Positions 25,041 through 38,309 of a stretch of DNA of 64,000 nt are shown here, in pieces. Positions within the stretch are counted from its first letter, which is position 1. Every line of letters begins with the position of its first letter. The notes below the pieces were generated by a model that was not told where the DNA came from, did not search any database, and saw only the letters and a list, made by a program, of their open reading frames with translations. The DNA comes from Dioscorea cayenensis subsp. rotundata. Its lineage: Eukaryota > Streptophyta > Magnoliopsida > Dioscoreales > Dioscoreaceae. The stretch lies in the NCBI RefSeq assembly GCF_009730915.1, contig NC_052477.1:25934578-25998577 (forward strand), given 5' to 3'. Both the position numbers and the translations under genes were made by a program.

Positions 25041-28000
25041 CTAGTCTTTCTCATAAGCCTCGCGAGCAGCCTCTATCGACATCTGAAGAGCACCATAGCT
25101 TTTCAATGATGATTCCGCAAATGTTTTCAATTGATACAAAAGGTTTGCAAGACCCGATTGAAAACCGTCGAGATTCCATTGATCAACTTGGGTTTCATTC
25201 CTCTGAATGCCTTCTTTCAGTTCTTCGTATTTTCCTGCATTCTTCGAAAGCGAGAAAAGTGGTTTTGAATTGCCATGAATCTTTTCTTGATGAGGCAAGA
25301 AGTGAGTTGTGATCGAAACTAGATTTTTTATGGCACCCTCCACTTCACGTGTCGGCAATTCACTGAGCATCTTTAACCAATCCCGGCACGTCACGAAGAT
25401 GGGAGGAGCCCCGTCTCTCCGTGGAGAAAACTGAGAAAACTCTGAGTTTCTCCTGCTCCTCGAGGATTTGTGCCTCAAAGGGAACACACACTTGAGAAGC
25501 CATCCGTTGATGGCCTCCAAGTAGGACTCATGCGCAGAGATCCATTTGGTAAAGCTTGAGTAGAGAGAATTCAGCTCAAACACAACGAGGGCGGCCACTT
25601 GCCGTTGAGATTCTGGCCTTACTGAGACTTTGGCACTGCCATTGTTGGACACTGACGAGATGATGATGCATTGATGCTTGTGGCAGTCGAGCATCCTTTC
25701 CCACATTTGTGCCAACCTGCATTTAAGAACCAGATAAAGAATTGAAACACACAAGTGATACGAAACAAGAATAGCGAAAGGATAAAACCATGAGCCATAC
25801 CCTTCAATTAACTCCTCTAGTTGTGGTTGGAGCTCGTTATCCCTTAATTCTTCGATCTTCTTTGATATAGAATCAATTCTATGAATTGATACTTTGACTC
25901 TTGAGTGCAAGTCCTTGACACAAGCACGGGTTTTATCAATCTTATATGGACTTTCTCCTCTGGATTCTTGATGTCTAAGCAGCCTACATTTCGCGTCATA
26001 TTCTCTTCGAATGATGCCACTGGCCTGAAGTTAAAATAATCCATTAAAGGGATCGGAACTTTTCAAAGGAAAAAGAATGATATAAACTGAAATCTCTCTA
26101 ATTAACTAGATACTAAAACCATAAAAAAAAAATCTCCAATAAGTCAGTATCTCACATCTCATTATAATGTGGTTTATCTTTTGATAGACCTCTTCTCTTA
26201 ATGAGTTTCAAAAGAATTGACTGATACAGTTCAACACAAAAATGTTTATGATCATATAAACAAAATGAACCTTCTTGGGGCATTTGTCTTATAGAAGTTC
26301 ATAAACACTTAGTTTACCAAAAGTGCACTGACTGAGATCATTAATTCCATTAAATGTAGTTATCACTGAAGAGCAAGATTGGAACATTATGAATATGAAT
26401 GACTGTATTTAACCGTGGTTGAAAAAGGTGAGCTCTATGTGTTCTGTAAATGAGGCAGTGTGCCTCAGAATTGTCCCTCAAATCATTAAAAGAATTAAAT
26501 GTAACAAGACAACCACCAAAGTATTTAAGTTGAAACCCTACCTTGACTTCATCATAGAGCTTTCTCTCCCATGCATACAGCCTATCTAACGTTGATGCAT
26601 GACTACCTGAATTCATAAATCTGCTGTTAAGTATATTGTCACTGAAGCTTGCACCATCATCTTTTGAACTCACACCAATTAAATTTCTTGATGATGAAGA
26701 GAGAGATGATTCCGACCTATGCCAGGTTAAATACTTTGTCTCATTTGGAGCAGATTCTGCATATTAATGAAAGATGTTAGATGACCAATTATTGATCCAA
26801 AAATGGGACATAGACAGTATATTCACATTGATTATAGGATTTATTATTGCATATAGAAACTCTATTATGCATCAGAATGTCAAAGATGACAATTTAGCGG
26901 AATAACATAAATTAATCAGGAAATCAGAACATGAGTACAATCATTGCTTGAGTGTTCGTGTTAACCAAGCAATTTGCCTGAGACTACATAGATTTGATAC
27001 CTGTGTTGTGCGTTGCAACACATATATGTACCCACAAAAGCATAAGTGGTGAAAAAGATATGCAAAGAAGATTGAATTTCAAATAGAAGACCATATGAAG
27101 AAAGTGGTTGCCACCCTCAGGATAAATTGACTGCATTTGCTTTCTGGCAGAAAGCAGAAACAGGATAACAGATAAGCATGGCATATAAACTGATCTATAA
27201 TGCATCATACTCAATGGAAATTTGATATAAAAGCATTGAGCATTTGGTTTTGACATCCACATCAAAGAATACGCGATTCTCATACAATCTTCTTAAGCAT
27301 TGCTCACAAAGACTGATTTAAGTATACACTGAAATTTCTGAACCAATTCTATTTTTATAGGTTGTACTATATACGAGATTTACTAGATTGAATAATTCAG
27401 AGAGAAAGCTCAAGACTAGTAATGAGAGAAACAAACTTTGCCACAAAACAGGAGGGGAGAACCTACCCTCATGAAGAGGGGTTTCTTCGCCGCACCAGCC
27501 CACACAAGATGCAAGATAAGCAGATGCCTTCGATCTGCGAGCTGCAAAACATATTCAAGTCGGAAACTGTCATTGTAAAAGATAAGGAGAAAAAGATCAT
27601 CTTGCAAAAGGAGAAGGTGTAGAAATAATTCATAGAATTACTATGTTCATTGATTTACTGAAGGATCTATGATAAAAAACAGTGTCCATTGATTTACTGA
27701 AGGATCTAAGATGTAAAACAGTGATTATGTATTAACTGACATTTGTATATGTAATGGCCCAAACATTTTAAGCTGACCTTTATATTCACTGAACAAAGGG
27801 CGGAAGTTCTCTTTGTAAGCCTCCAGCATCCTGGGAACTTCTTTTCCAGATTCAGAAGCCTTTAGAAATAGATCTTCAATTTCCCAAACGCATGTCATCA
27901 AATCCTTTGTGGCAAATTTATTTGCAGAAACATGCTGCTTTTCATGGCCCATTGATAGGCAGTAAACACAATGGATGGTTCTTTTGGCGGAGCCTGTGGA

Positions 28001-28897
28001 GCTGCTTCATCAGTCTCATGCATACCATCCCCAATCATCAGTTTCTCCTGATTTAACTGCTTAGCTTCTAAAATAGAATTTTTCTCAGTTTCATTGACAG
28101 AAGACTCTGCGGTTGGGTTGGAATCCAAAGCTGCATTCCTATTTTTAAACGTTCGAACTAGGGGTTCAGTCAAAGGTTGGTCAAAATCATCCTCTGAGTC
28201 AAAGTCATCCCTTCCATTACCAGAGACATGTTCTCCTTCCTCTTCCAATTCAGGAATGCCTTCTTCTTCTCTGAGACGTTTAACATAACTAGCATTGTCT
28301 AATCCAAGGTTCAAAGGAGCGTCCTCTTGAAAGGAGAATTGGTTGTCAATTGGGTGGAAGAGGCCAAAATAATCCCATGGAGGTGTCTCAGGAGGTAGCG
28401 GAGTTTCAGCAGTTGAATCCTCATCCGTTACTGATGTGGTTCCTTTGGGTGTGGTGACCTCAGTTTGAAGAGTTGAAATTACTGGGAGTTGGTGGCTTCT
28501 CTTTGATTGTTGTGGTAAAACTTCTAAAAGCTTTCATGTTGTTTACATGAAAATGCTGTGAACTGAGGGGTGAAGGAACCGGGGAAAATGACTCAACTGC
28601 TTCTACATGCTGTGAAAGAGCCGGAGATGAGCTTGAGATCTGTGAAGCTGACTTGTCTGTCAAAGAAAGAGGTTCAGGGGTTGCCGATGTTGATGTATTC
28701 AAGGAAGATTCAGTTGGGGCATCAGACTCCACAAATTTTCTAAGCACAGTTCCAGTATTTCTGAGGGATTGAATATAAGAAACATGCGACACTGCCAGTA
28801 AGCATCTTCCATCAAGAGCCTGCCTTACAAAGCGCCTTCTGTCCCGGCACAACAGAAGGGCCTTGTCATCTTCCATTTTAGAATTGGAAGCCCCCAT
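25041..28897 (-). CDS. DUF630/DUF632 protein (NRG2/REL2-like), two frame breaks
   Basis: Five coding exons: 28897-27778, 27541-27467, 26756-26542, 26024-25801, 25716-25041 (2310 bp, 769 residues if a +1 and a -1 indel are allowed). The start at 28897 gives MGASNSK, a myristoylation-type N-terminus, and is preferred to the ATG 12 bases upstream. The DUF630 domain (DKALLLCRDRRRFVRQALDGR) is followed by a Ser/Pro-rich region, PPWDYFGLFHPID, acidic stretches, then DUF632 (KASESGKEVPRML, SGSHASTLDRLYAWERKLYDEVK, SIHRIDSISKKIEEL, LQPQLEELIEG). Relatives act in nitrate signalling and leaf shape. In exon 1 the frame shifts at a CCC run (GGG on +, 28484-28486) and shifts back near 27952, yet all segments match the family. 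The exact function of this copy is unknown. Confidence 0.85.
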
Positions 28898-30600
28898 TGC
28901 AAGAAGCAATATTTTCAGTTCCTATAGCTTCTCCAACAGACAACAGTTCAACTTTAGACCTGAAGAGTTTATGTGAAACAAGAACACCATGGCTGGTTTA
29001 GATGATCAATCCAGTCTTAAAAGTTCATGAAAACTACTACAATTTTGTAATGACGAAAGCATTAAAAATCAAAAGCCATTGCAATCTGCTGCTATAACAT
29101 AATATTCAAGGCCCAGTAGATAGCTTGCAATATTCAGTAAAAGTAATAAATAAAAAGAAACTTTTTAACAAATAAGAGTAGCATTGTCCAAATTCTAGGA
29201 GCCCTTATATCTATAGTTAATAATTCTTTCATCATACACATATGAACAAAACTATCCATTAAGATAAGGATTGAACTTTGTCTGCTATACAGCTCACAGG
29301 AACATTGTGCAAGCTATTGCTTTGTCCAATAAATGTTTTTATGAACATGGTCCTTATTAAAATCAGGCTTGGAAAACAAGATAAAACCAACTAAAAAGGC
29401 AACCATAGCATAGCAATGAACCGAAGAAAATAACAAGGATAGACTCAGGTAAGTCTTTAGTCAAAAAGCAAAGAATGAAGTCAACATTAAGTTTGCATCA
29501 GGTCATAAGTGATCTCATGTAAACCTTATATAGAATTGCTAAAAAAATGGCCAATTTCTACAATTCAGATCTCATAAATCAATAGCACAAAACACGCAAA
29601 AAAGCAAAAAAATTAACCCTATTAATTCACGGATAAAAACAATCAAAAATCAGATATCACAAAAGGATACCACCTATCCTTCATTTTGTAACAAACAAGC
29701 AAATTAGTTCACCAGAACACTGATTAGAATATCAAGTTTCATCTCTCTACTTCCCTTCCACAAAATTAAGAAAACAATAATTTAAAAAAATATATAAAGA
29801 AAGGGCCCAGGAAAGACGAAATATATAATTAAACTAGCAATTCTTCAGAAAAAACACAAAAACCACATTATAACTAAATCAAAATACAAATAAATTAAAA
29901 AAACACCACCACAATAAACAATTGGATCAAATGCAAAGTTCTATTCAGAAGAATTCTGCATACTAGAAAAGCCAATTCAACCGCAGATGAATAAAAAAAG
30001 AAGGGGAATTTTACTTCAAAAACCAAACCCCTGCCAAAATACGCTAAAAAACTGACACCAGGAAGCACAAACCTTGAATCAAAAGAAAAATTCTATCTAT
30101 TCAGGAAAAAAACTCTCCCGACCAGAGAAGCAAATTCAATCACGGGTAAATCAAAAATAAGAGGAATCTTCTTCAAAAACCAAACCCCTGCCTAAATTCA
30201 CACGGAAAGAAAAAGACACAAAGAAACGCGAATTCAACAAAGATCAATCAAAAGAAGGGAAATTTCCTTCAAAAACCAAATCCCTGCCAAAATTCACTCA
30301 GGAAAAGAGCCCAAGACACGCAAATTCAATCAATAAAAAAACAAACCGACCTCAAAGAAAGCCAAATTCATCGAAAAAATGGCATTTTTTTACCAGAAGA
30401 AGCATCAAGAAGCCTTCTTTTCGACGGCGCGTAGTGATAACTGATAAACCCTACAGGCTTTTCATGCAAAAAAGCATCGATGGATGGCGAAGGGGATGGA
30501 AAGGTAGAGAGTGTGGAGCCAGCTTTGCGTTCGTCCTCAGCGCCATTAACCTCCCACGATGAAAGACTTTGACCAAAACTCGCGATTCGTTTCCTCATGG
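28898..30600 (-). promoter_or_regulatory. 5' leader and probable 5' UTR intron of the DUF632 gene
   Basis: Transcribed leftwards. A plausible non-coding first exon at about 30380-30600 ends at a donor (GCTTCTTCTG then GTAAAA, near 30393). An acceptor (ACTCTTCAG) lies about 65 bases upstream of the MGASNSK start codon. The leader contains an upstream ATG at 30598 opening a frame of 60-odd codons. The proposed intron carries a phrase (TTCAAAAACCAAACCCCTGCC) three times, near 30017, 30174 and 30268. Splicing is inferred from motifs only. Confidence 0.4.
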
Positions 30601-30830
30601 ATGCCGAATCACTTTTACCTTTTTGCCCCTACTATTTTCCATTTGACAGATTTGCCCCTGTCCTTTCTTTTTTTCCTTGTCTATTTTATTTATTTTACAA
30701 GAATTAAAAAATTGATTAAAATTAATTAGTAATATAAAATTTATAAAAAAATATGTTTTATTTAAAATAGTTTAATAAAATATTTAATTAAATATAATTT
30801 TATTAGAAAGTTGTAAAAGTACATTAAATA

Positions 30831-31736
30831 GAACGAAACTCTTCTCCGAAATGGTTGCACGACTGACGTGGATCATATTTTCTCTCTCCTAATCAGCATC
30901 TTATCACTCGTCTCTCTCTCTCTCTCGTCTGAAGACCTTGGCCCTAATTCCTCTTTCTCGCCTAACCCCATCACCAACGCCGACGCCCTCCATTGTCTCT
31001 GAACCTCTCTTCTCCAACGCCATCCAAGTCATGCTGACGCCATCTCCGAACCTCTCTTCTCCGGCGCCAACCATCCATAACAGATCGACCTAGAGAAATC
31101 TCAACCATCCATGGAGAGTTGATAATTTGTTCAAGCTCAAGGGTGTTTCAACGCTCATCCATGGGAGAATGAAGGCGTCGCCAATCGTTCATTCGTTTGG
31201 AAGACCACGAAGCTCGTATTGAAAGCAAAATCGAAGCATTAAAGTTCATTTGATCAAGTTCCTACTTAACTGAAACTTCATCTTGTCTATGAATAATGAA
31301 TGTCCATTGCTCATTATGTTTTACCAACATTGAAATACATTTTGAGTAAATGAAATGCTTACTTCCAAGGATTATTATGAGCATTATTTTTATTTTGATC
31401 ATAATTTTTTTTGTGAATGGTTGCTTTTGTGATGTAATATAAACAATGTTTACATTCCTGGAAATGTCTATGATTGTCTTATTGTAGAACCCAACAATAA
31501 TTTTTCTATGATTGTCTCGTTGGCATCGGCGTCGGTGATGGGGTCGCTGTCGGCTTCGTCTTCATCGTTGGTGTGGGGTTCGGCGAGATAAGGAATTAAG
31601 GCTAAGGTCTTCAGACAAGAAAGATATGAGTTTTTTTTTATTATTATTATTATTTTTTATTTTTAGGATGCTGATTAGGAGAGAGAAAATATGATCCACG
31701 TCAGTCGTGCAACCATTTCGGAGAAGAGTTTCGTTC
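30831..31736. mobile_element. Foldback element with long terminal inverted repeats
   Basis: The left end GAACGAAACTCTTCTCCG (30831) and following sequence recur inverted at the right end (to 31736) with high identity for about 75 bp (...GGTTGCACGACTGACGTGG...). Looser similarity extends to about 150 bp, including GTCTGAAGACCTT and a GCCGACGCC-rich part. No transposase was seen in the 906 bp. The flanks share only TA or ATA, so a clear target duplication is missing. It lies about 230 bp upstream of the presumed start of the DUF632 transcript. Confidence 0.75.
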
Positions 31737-32541
31737 TATATAGCATTACTCAATATAAAAAGGATGTCAGAGTCAGAGTTATTTTGAAATACGCTTAAAT
31801 TAAAATTTAATATTTTACATTTCATAAAATTTTTAAATGGATAGATAAAAAAAAAATCATAGGAAATAATTGTTTCAATATATATATATATATTTAATAG
31901 ATATGGGCACACCAAATACCAGTGATATTTTGAGGGTTTTTCAAACATACCACCTTACCTGATTATGTGCAAAAAAAAATTCTATCCTTGGACTCTTCCT
32001 ATGGCAATAAGAGGTTCCTCTTTAGACTATTTCTGTATCTATAAGGATACTACATTGGCTCAAATACATATATGTATAGTAAAATTATGTAGTTTTATTT
32101 AATCTAATAAATTTAGACCACTGGTCTTTATAAACACTATGCCAATTTAATAAAATTTAGTATGAGTCATTATATATATTTGATGTTATTATTATTAATA
32201 TTATGAATAAAAATGTGAAAAAGTTACATGGTATGTAAGTATTATTTACTTGAAGGTAATTTTACATGAATTTAAATTTTTTAAAATTTTATTAAAAATG
32301 CAATTAATAAAAGAGCATGGAAAAGTGTAAATAATGAGGGCATTAAATAGGGTTGAACTTTTGAAGGGGGGCCCTTGTCCTTGTGCATGTCCTCCAATGA
32401 AATATAACTGTGACAGAGTGGACAAACATAAGAAGAATGGAGTGATAGAACATCACTGTGCCAGAGTGGACAAACATAAGAAGAATCTATTCATGCAGGA
32501 AGTTTGGCAAGCTTTCTCAATCATTTTATTTTAATTATATT

Positions 32542-32576
<35 letters not shown>

Positions 32577-33921
32577 TGGTTGTTCTTTATTCTATGAGCT
32601 TATTATTTTACAGAAGATGGGAATAGCTTGTTTTGTAATATTAAACTTTTTTTTAATTTGAAAGAGATTTAGTATGGAGTAATATCTTTTACCAAACATA
32701 AGCCATCAAGTTAAGGCAGACATTAACTAATAACTAATAATTAATGGCAATCATAAATTAATTTGGATTGGTATGGCTCAAATTTTTTTTCTCTCAAACC
32801 CCACAAGAATCTAACTACTAAAATTTCTTTTTTAAAATTTTTTTGTGTGACTTGATCTATACTAAAGTTTCTTAGAAACAATGTACATTTTACAATATTA
32901 CAATTTCATATTAAAACAATATATAAATCTTTACGTACAAGTGAAGTTTCAATAAAATAAACATCATCATATCAAGTTCATCAAATATGGAATTGCATGT
33001 AGCCCAAAAAAAAAACTATAATTTGGCCACAAAGGCAACGGTATTCATAACTTGTCCGCACTTAAAAATTAGAGTTGAATCTTCTCTAATATGACAAAGC
33101 AAAAATAAGTGGTATATTTAAAAAACTCAGATAGTTATAGAATAAAATAAAATAATTTGATCACATAGTGAAGTGAATAATATTGCATAGATGTATACAT
33201 GGCATGGCATAATCTTAGTAAATATCAATGAAAGAAAGACATGATTATGTACAACAATCCTTGAAAACAAAAGATGAACATCTTGAACAAAATATATCAT
33301 CTCATGCAGAAGAATAATTGAATGGGCAAAACTTGTGTTCTAGTTCAAGCTGTGAATTCATGTTTCTGCTTTCTGTAACAAAAGCATGATTATCAAGAAA
33401 AATAAAGAACAACTAATGCACAGAAATTAAAAAAAAAAAAGTAAAAGGAATAAAAAAAATCTATTTCACAAGTTCTTAATCAAGTTCAACTCTCCCTAGA
33501 TTTAGCTGTCTATTCATGAGATTTATGCACGTTTCTACTATTTGAAATAAAGAACAACTAATGCATGAAAATAAAGAATCTATTTCACAAGTTTCTTGAA
33601 ATTAAAACAAAAGATCAAACAAGAACCATGCAATCAATACATTGATTTGTCTGCTCTTGAAACTCATATGGATGGAAATTTCAAGATTGATTTGTTTGGC
33701 TTCAGATAACCCTGTGGTCCTGTGTGAAAATGAAATGAAAATCATCAAGCCAACCTCTTGATATTAAAAAAAGAGGGTGTGAATTTCTTTCATTAGAAGA
33801 CAGAATCCACTAAAATAGCGATAACGAGAGTGATTAAAAGACAGAAAGAGATAGATTTCACTCATCCAATAGATTGCATGAGGTAGAAACTCATCCTTGC
33901 AGCAAAAATATTATATACTCC
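31737..33921. other. AT-rich intergenic DNA
   Basis: No gene seen. It has a (GT)n tract at 32551-32576 and a short duplicated phrase (AGAGTGGACAAACATAAGAA) near 32415 and 32464. Otherwise featureless. Confidence 0.45.
32551..32576. repeat. (GT)n microsatellite
   Basis: Thirteen perfect GT units. Confidence 0.95.
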
Positions 33922-36423
33922 TGTCACACCCCGAACCCGGCTCAATAGACTAGGGACGCTGACAAATGGTCGTACACCTACAAGGCCGAAGCCAAGTAGA
34001 CATACAAGGTCTCATAGCCTGATCCAAAACAGAATAAAGAATTTAACAAGGAGGTCAAAATTAGGAACATAAGAATATAGTTCAACATTGATATAGAATC
34101 AGACTAAACGTTTTGCAAAAATAATACAAACTTATTCGAAAAAAACATAGGTGGCCCCCACAATAACCGAGACTTATTACATGCTAATAATTTAGCGATT
34201 GTCGTTCCCGCTAAGTTTATCCGCCACCCAACTCTACTCTTGATATGAAAAGAGATATTAACAATATTTATGAACTCAAAAACCCAGTAAGTATCCATTA
34301 AAAATATTGGGATCATTTACAAAAGTCATATCAAAATCAAAAGTCAAAAATTAATTTTAGTTCAAATAAACACAAATGTCAAAAACTGAGCATATAGGTC
34401 CCCAAACAACTATTGCCAAAACAAAATCACATAATTTATATATTTACCTTCGGTGACACGAGACAAAATTTATCAGAGGCCGTTATTCTTCACCAATGGA
34501 AAGCGATAGGAAACTATAATTTCTAGATCAAAATACGTGTCAACACGGTCAGTGTTTAACCTTAGTGGCAGAGTTAGAATAAGCCAATTATTTGATTTCA
34601 AACTTTTAACAAATAATTTAAAATTATAACAAATCAGCAAATAAAATATAAAAATAACATTTGCAAGCAACTTAGAAGAAAATACAAATAATAATAAATT
34701 TAATAAACTATCTAATAATTTAGAAATTTAATATATCAGAAAATTAAATACCTTATATGAACATTCAAAGATTAAAATGATCAGAATCTAAGTAAATTTC
34801 TCAAAACATTAAAATAAAATTAAATAGAATTTGAATAAACATTTAAACATTTTAGATTTCAGGTTCAGAAAAAATATCTTGTTAATTTGAAATTTTAAAT
34901 AATATAAGAAAATTCTGAAAATAATATTAATTAAATAAACACAATTTAAATAATAACTAGAAACTGAATAATCCAAAATAAATAAATAAAGTACTTAATT
35001 TCACCAACTTAGCTAGCATCAAAAGACCTATATACATAGTATAATTTATATGTAGTTACTTACCTGTTTAACACCCAAAAATACTCCCAAATTTTACACG
35101 AATTCAAGACTTTTGGCGTGACCTATATTTGGGAAGAGATTCTATTAGTTTAAACAATATCTAATGATGATACTAAAAAGCTTAAGAGGTTAATAAGCAA
35201 TAGTATTATAAAATGAGATTTTTAGTATGGTACAAATGCAAAAAGTTCAAGCTAAAAATCTAGACTCCCAAATATTGATTTTTGCGAGGGTACAATAGCA
35301 AATATCTACTTTAAAGGGCATATGAACAATTCCATCATAACCATTGAGCACTAAACCCCTCAGCATTATATATATATTATTCTAAATCACAAATTTCAAA
35401 ATTCTGAGAAAAATAGACACCTAAGACTATGATATATCCGAAATTCACATTATTTGGAATACTACTCAAATTATAGCATTCATTTGATTTTCCAGTTATT
35501 TTTGCAAACTTGTAATTCATAAATATACTTTTAAAATGTACATATATCTTAACCTACAACTCCAAAAGTAATACAATTTTACTGACAATCAGATAACTCA
35601 AAAATGAACAACTTTCCTATTTTTCACCATACCCAATTCCATCTCCATGATCATAAAAAATGAACATAATTCTTCAAGTTCTAAGTAGAAATATCATTTG
35701 AGACAATTATACTAATAATGCTATATCTCACAAACTAATGATGCATAAATATGAAATTTTACAGGTATTTAGGTAACATCAAAATCTACAACTTCCATAT
35801 TTTACTCTCCTCCAAATTCTACCTCTAAGATCTCTAAAATTGGAGAGGGATTTCTGCTATTATCAAAAATGAAATCTGAAACCTATCAAATTAAATCAGG
35901 TAACCATTCCTTCCTCATGGCGAAATATTGTACCTCAATCAACCATACATCGCATTACATCAAATATATCATGCAAAATCTCATCTTTAAGACGTGATTA
36001 AATCCATAAAAATATCATGATCTAAGATCCTAAGAGTATGCTTAGGTGCACACATCAAAAGAGAAACAAAATTTCTTCAAACTATAAATTCGGAACAAAT
36101 CCTAGAAACTCAAGGACTAAATCTAAGGTTTAAAGGTGAATCATAAATAGGAACAAATTTTAGAATTTTATAAAAAGAAAAAAGAAATCTAGAGCCAACA
36201 AGCATCAATAATAATCATTCACAAAGCTCCAGGATCCTACCTTAAAAAGAAGGAAACAAACTATTGAAAAGAAGATCTACTCGTCTTTGCCAGCGGCACC
36301 ATAATGAAGGAAAGGGAAGGGAGATTGGGAGTTTTTTTTTCTACAACAATAGAAGATCGTGGACGGTGGAGATGCAAGATCGCGATATTTGGTAGCCTCT
36401 AGGATAAGAACAAAGGGTTATAA
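33922..36423 (-). mobile_element. Non-coding LTR-like element, copy E1 (reverse)
   Basis: The left edge reads TGTCACACCCCGAACCCGG, the reverse complement of the kind of end seen at 45820-45837 (GGGTCGGGGCGTGACA). The element is therefore copy E1 of the same family read from the minus strand. The presumed 5' leader (about 36200-36360 on minus) is pyrimidine-rich and leads to a GGTAGGATCC donor-like site, where E2 and E3 have GGTAAGC. No coding frame is supported. Its 5' limit is obscured by the element at 36424-37356. The match to E2 and E3 is partial, so this copy is old. Confidence 0.5.
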
Positions 36424-37356
36424 AATTTAGGGTTTTTTACTTGCATACCCCTGTAAAATCATGAATTTACTTACCCTCATAAAAATGATATTTGCTTGTA
36501 TGCCCCTACAAATCAATTATATTTACTTATATGTCCTTATAGTTAAGTTGACTCTTAATGGTGGTAAATCAATGGATGAAATAAAGGTAAATTACCAAAA
36601 TAGGTTTGCTTATATACCCTTCTAATTTTTTTTTTCACATTACTCATTTTCATTAAACAAATGACTATTATGGGTTTGTTAATATATCCATCAATTTTTT
36701 TTATTATATTTTATAGACTTTAAATTATTTAAATTATAAATAACCAATGTAATTTTGTTTATATACGATTTAATTATTTTTAAAAATTATTAAAAATCAT
36801 GAATTTTTGAGTTGGTGTTTGGCCCCACCGACGATGAACACGATTGGGAGGTTCTCCGAGTAAACTTCGGCGATGACGTTGATCATGATGAGACATCTAA
36901 CGGTGAAGGTAACGACACATGCGCAAAATGCCACGGTGTCGGCCATAGCCGGTGTTGAGATGGTCTAATATGGTTAGGTTGAAACCTCCGGGGACGGCAT
37001 GGACGTCTCTGACGCCGATTTGAAAGAGTCGGCAAGTGAGATAGCGTGGTTTGAAGGGATTGGTGAGAAGAGAACCTCAAACGATGGTTGATGAGTGGTT
37101 GAGAAGTTTGGGATTTTTCTCAAATAGCTTAGGCTTGGATGATGTTAAGGGTAATTGGGTAATTTTATTAAATTGGGTTAGATGGGAACTATGGTTAATT
37201 CTATAAACCCTAACGGTGGCTAACGGTAACTAACGTCAAGAATATATAAGTATAAAAAGTTAGTTTTATGGGGGTATGCAAGCAAATAGTATTTTTATGA
37301 GAGTATTTAAGCAATTTTATAGTTTTGCAGGGAGTATGCAATCAATTTTCCCTAAA
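36424..37356. mobile_element. Pack-type TIR element carrying a host gene fragment
   Basis: Inverted ends start AGGGTTTTTTACTTGCATACCC on the left and AGGGAAAATTGATTGCATACTCCC on the reversed right. They share further blocks (CTCATAAAAAT, ATTTGCTTG, GCATACCCC) over about 150 bp. AAAATTT flanks both sides as a possible short target duplication. There is no transposase. The centre carries a piece of a pyruvate decarboxylase gene, the hallmark of Pack-MULE-like capture. The superfamily is not settled. Confidence 0.68.
36815..37046 (-). pseudogene. PDC: Captured fragment of pyruvate decarboxylase
   Basis: The minus strand reads RYLTCRLFQIGVRDV then HAVPGGFNLTILDHL, and after a gap and a frame change, ACVVTFTVRCLIMINVIAEV then YSENLPIVFIVGGAK. 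These match the N-terminal thiamine-diphosphate-binding domain of plant pyruvate decarboxylase (family pattern: ARRLV-IGV-DVF-VPGDFNL, ACVVTFTVGGLS, YSENLPVICIVGG). About 25 family residues between DHL and NAGY are absent and the GG after TFTV has become RC. The fragment is under 250 bp and out of frame in the middle, so it makes no enzyme. It lies between inverted repeats and is therefore read as transposon capture. Confidence 0.85.
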
Positions 37357-38309
37357 ATTTAAAAAAAGCGATGGTTGTGATTAAAAAAATTTCATCAACG
37401 GCTAGGATTCAATCAGGCAGTGGGGTCCACAACTTTAGTATTTGAATGCATTTGATTTATCTTGATGCATTCCTGGCTCAGGAAATAAATAGTCATTCAC
37501 ACAAATTTGTATATTGGGAAACTAATCACTGGCGAATTGAGAAAATTATAAAGGAAGCAGAAAAGAAAATTCCTTGTAAACTTTAACTTGGCTTTTTTAA
37601 AATATTACAAAAATATTCACTAAAATTACGCATGTTTGGGATTATTTATCAAAATACGCACGTTGGTGGAAAACAGGAAAACTTCAACCGTTTTCAGCTT
37701 TTTTTATTTTATTTTTTTATTTTAAAATATAAAAAGCAGGAGAGTTTCCTCCCGTTTCCATTTTTTTAATTAAAACATTTTGAAAACGGGAGAAATTCTC
37801 CCGTTTTCATAAATTTTGTAATTTTTGAATAAAAATGAAAACGGGAGATTAACTCCCACTTTCCCCATTTTTTTTAAATTTTAAAAAAAGACTCAAATGG
37901 TTGCATGCAGGTGCTGTTAAGTTTTAAAAATATTCTTTTTATGAGTATAGTTTTGATAATACCCTCTGCATTATCATTGGTTTCTTCACTAATGGCTTTC
38001 ACCTCTAAGGCTCTAACGGCTTTATAAAAAAGCAAAAAAAAAACCCTGTGTCATAGCCACTTTACTAACGGATATAAATTTATTCGTTGAATTATTTTAT
38101 TATTATTTTTTCTTATCAAAATACCCACTTCTCACTTCATACTATCTTCCCCTCCATATTCATTTTCTCCCTATTTTAAATCTTATTTCAAAGTTCTAAT
38201 TGTTCGGGTGTTTTATATTTACACATGTACGAGATTTCTGTTGATAATTTTCGATGGCGTTCTTAAGATTACAGAGTGATCACATTTCATCCATTTTGTC
38301 GGAAAAGGT

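Noticed and set aside
30368..30598. 76-codon frame taken as a separate gene
   Set aside because: It ends past a good donor site and lies at the expected 5' leader of the DUF632 gene; treated as a leader frame.
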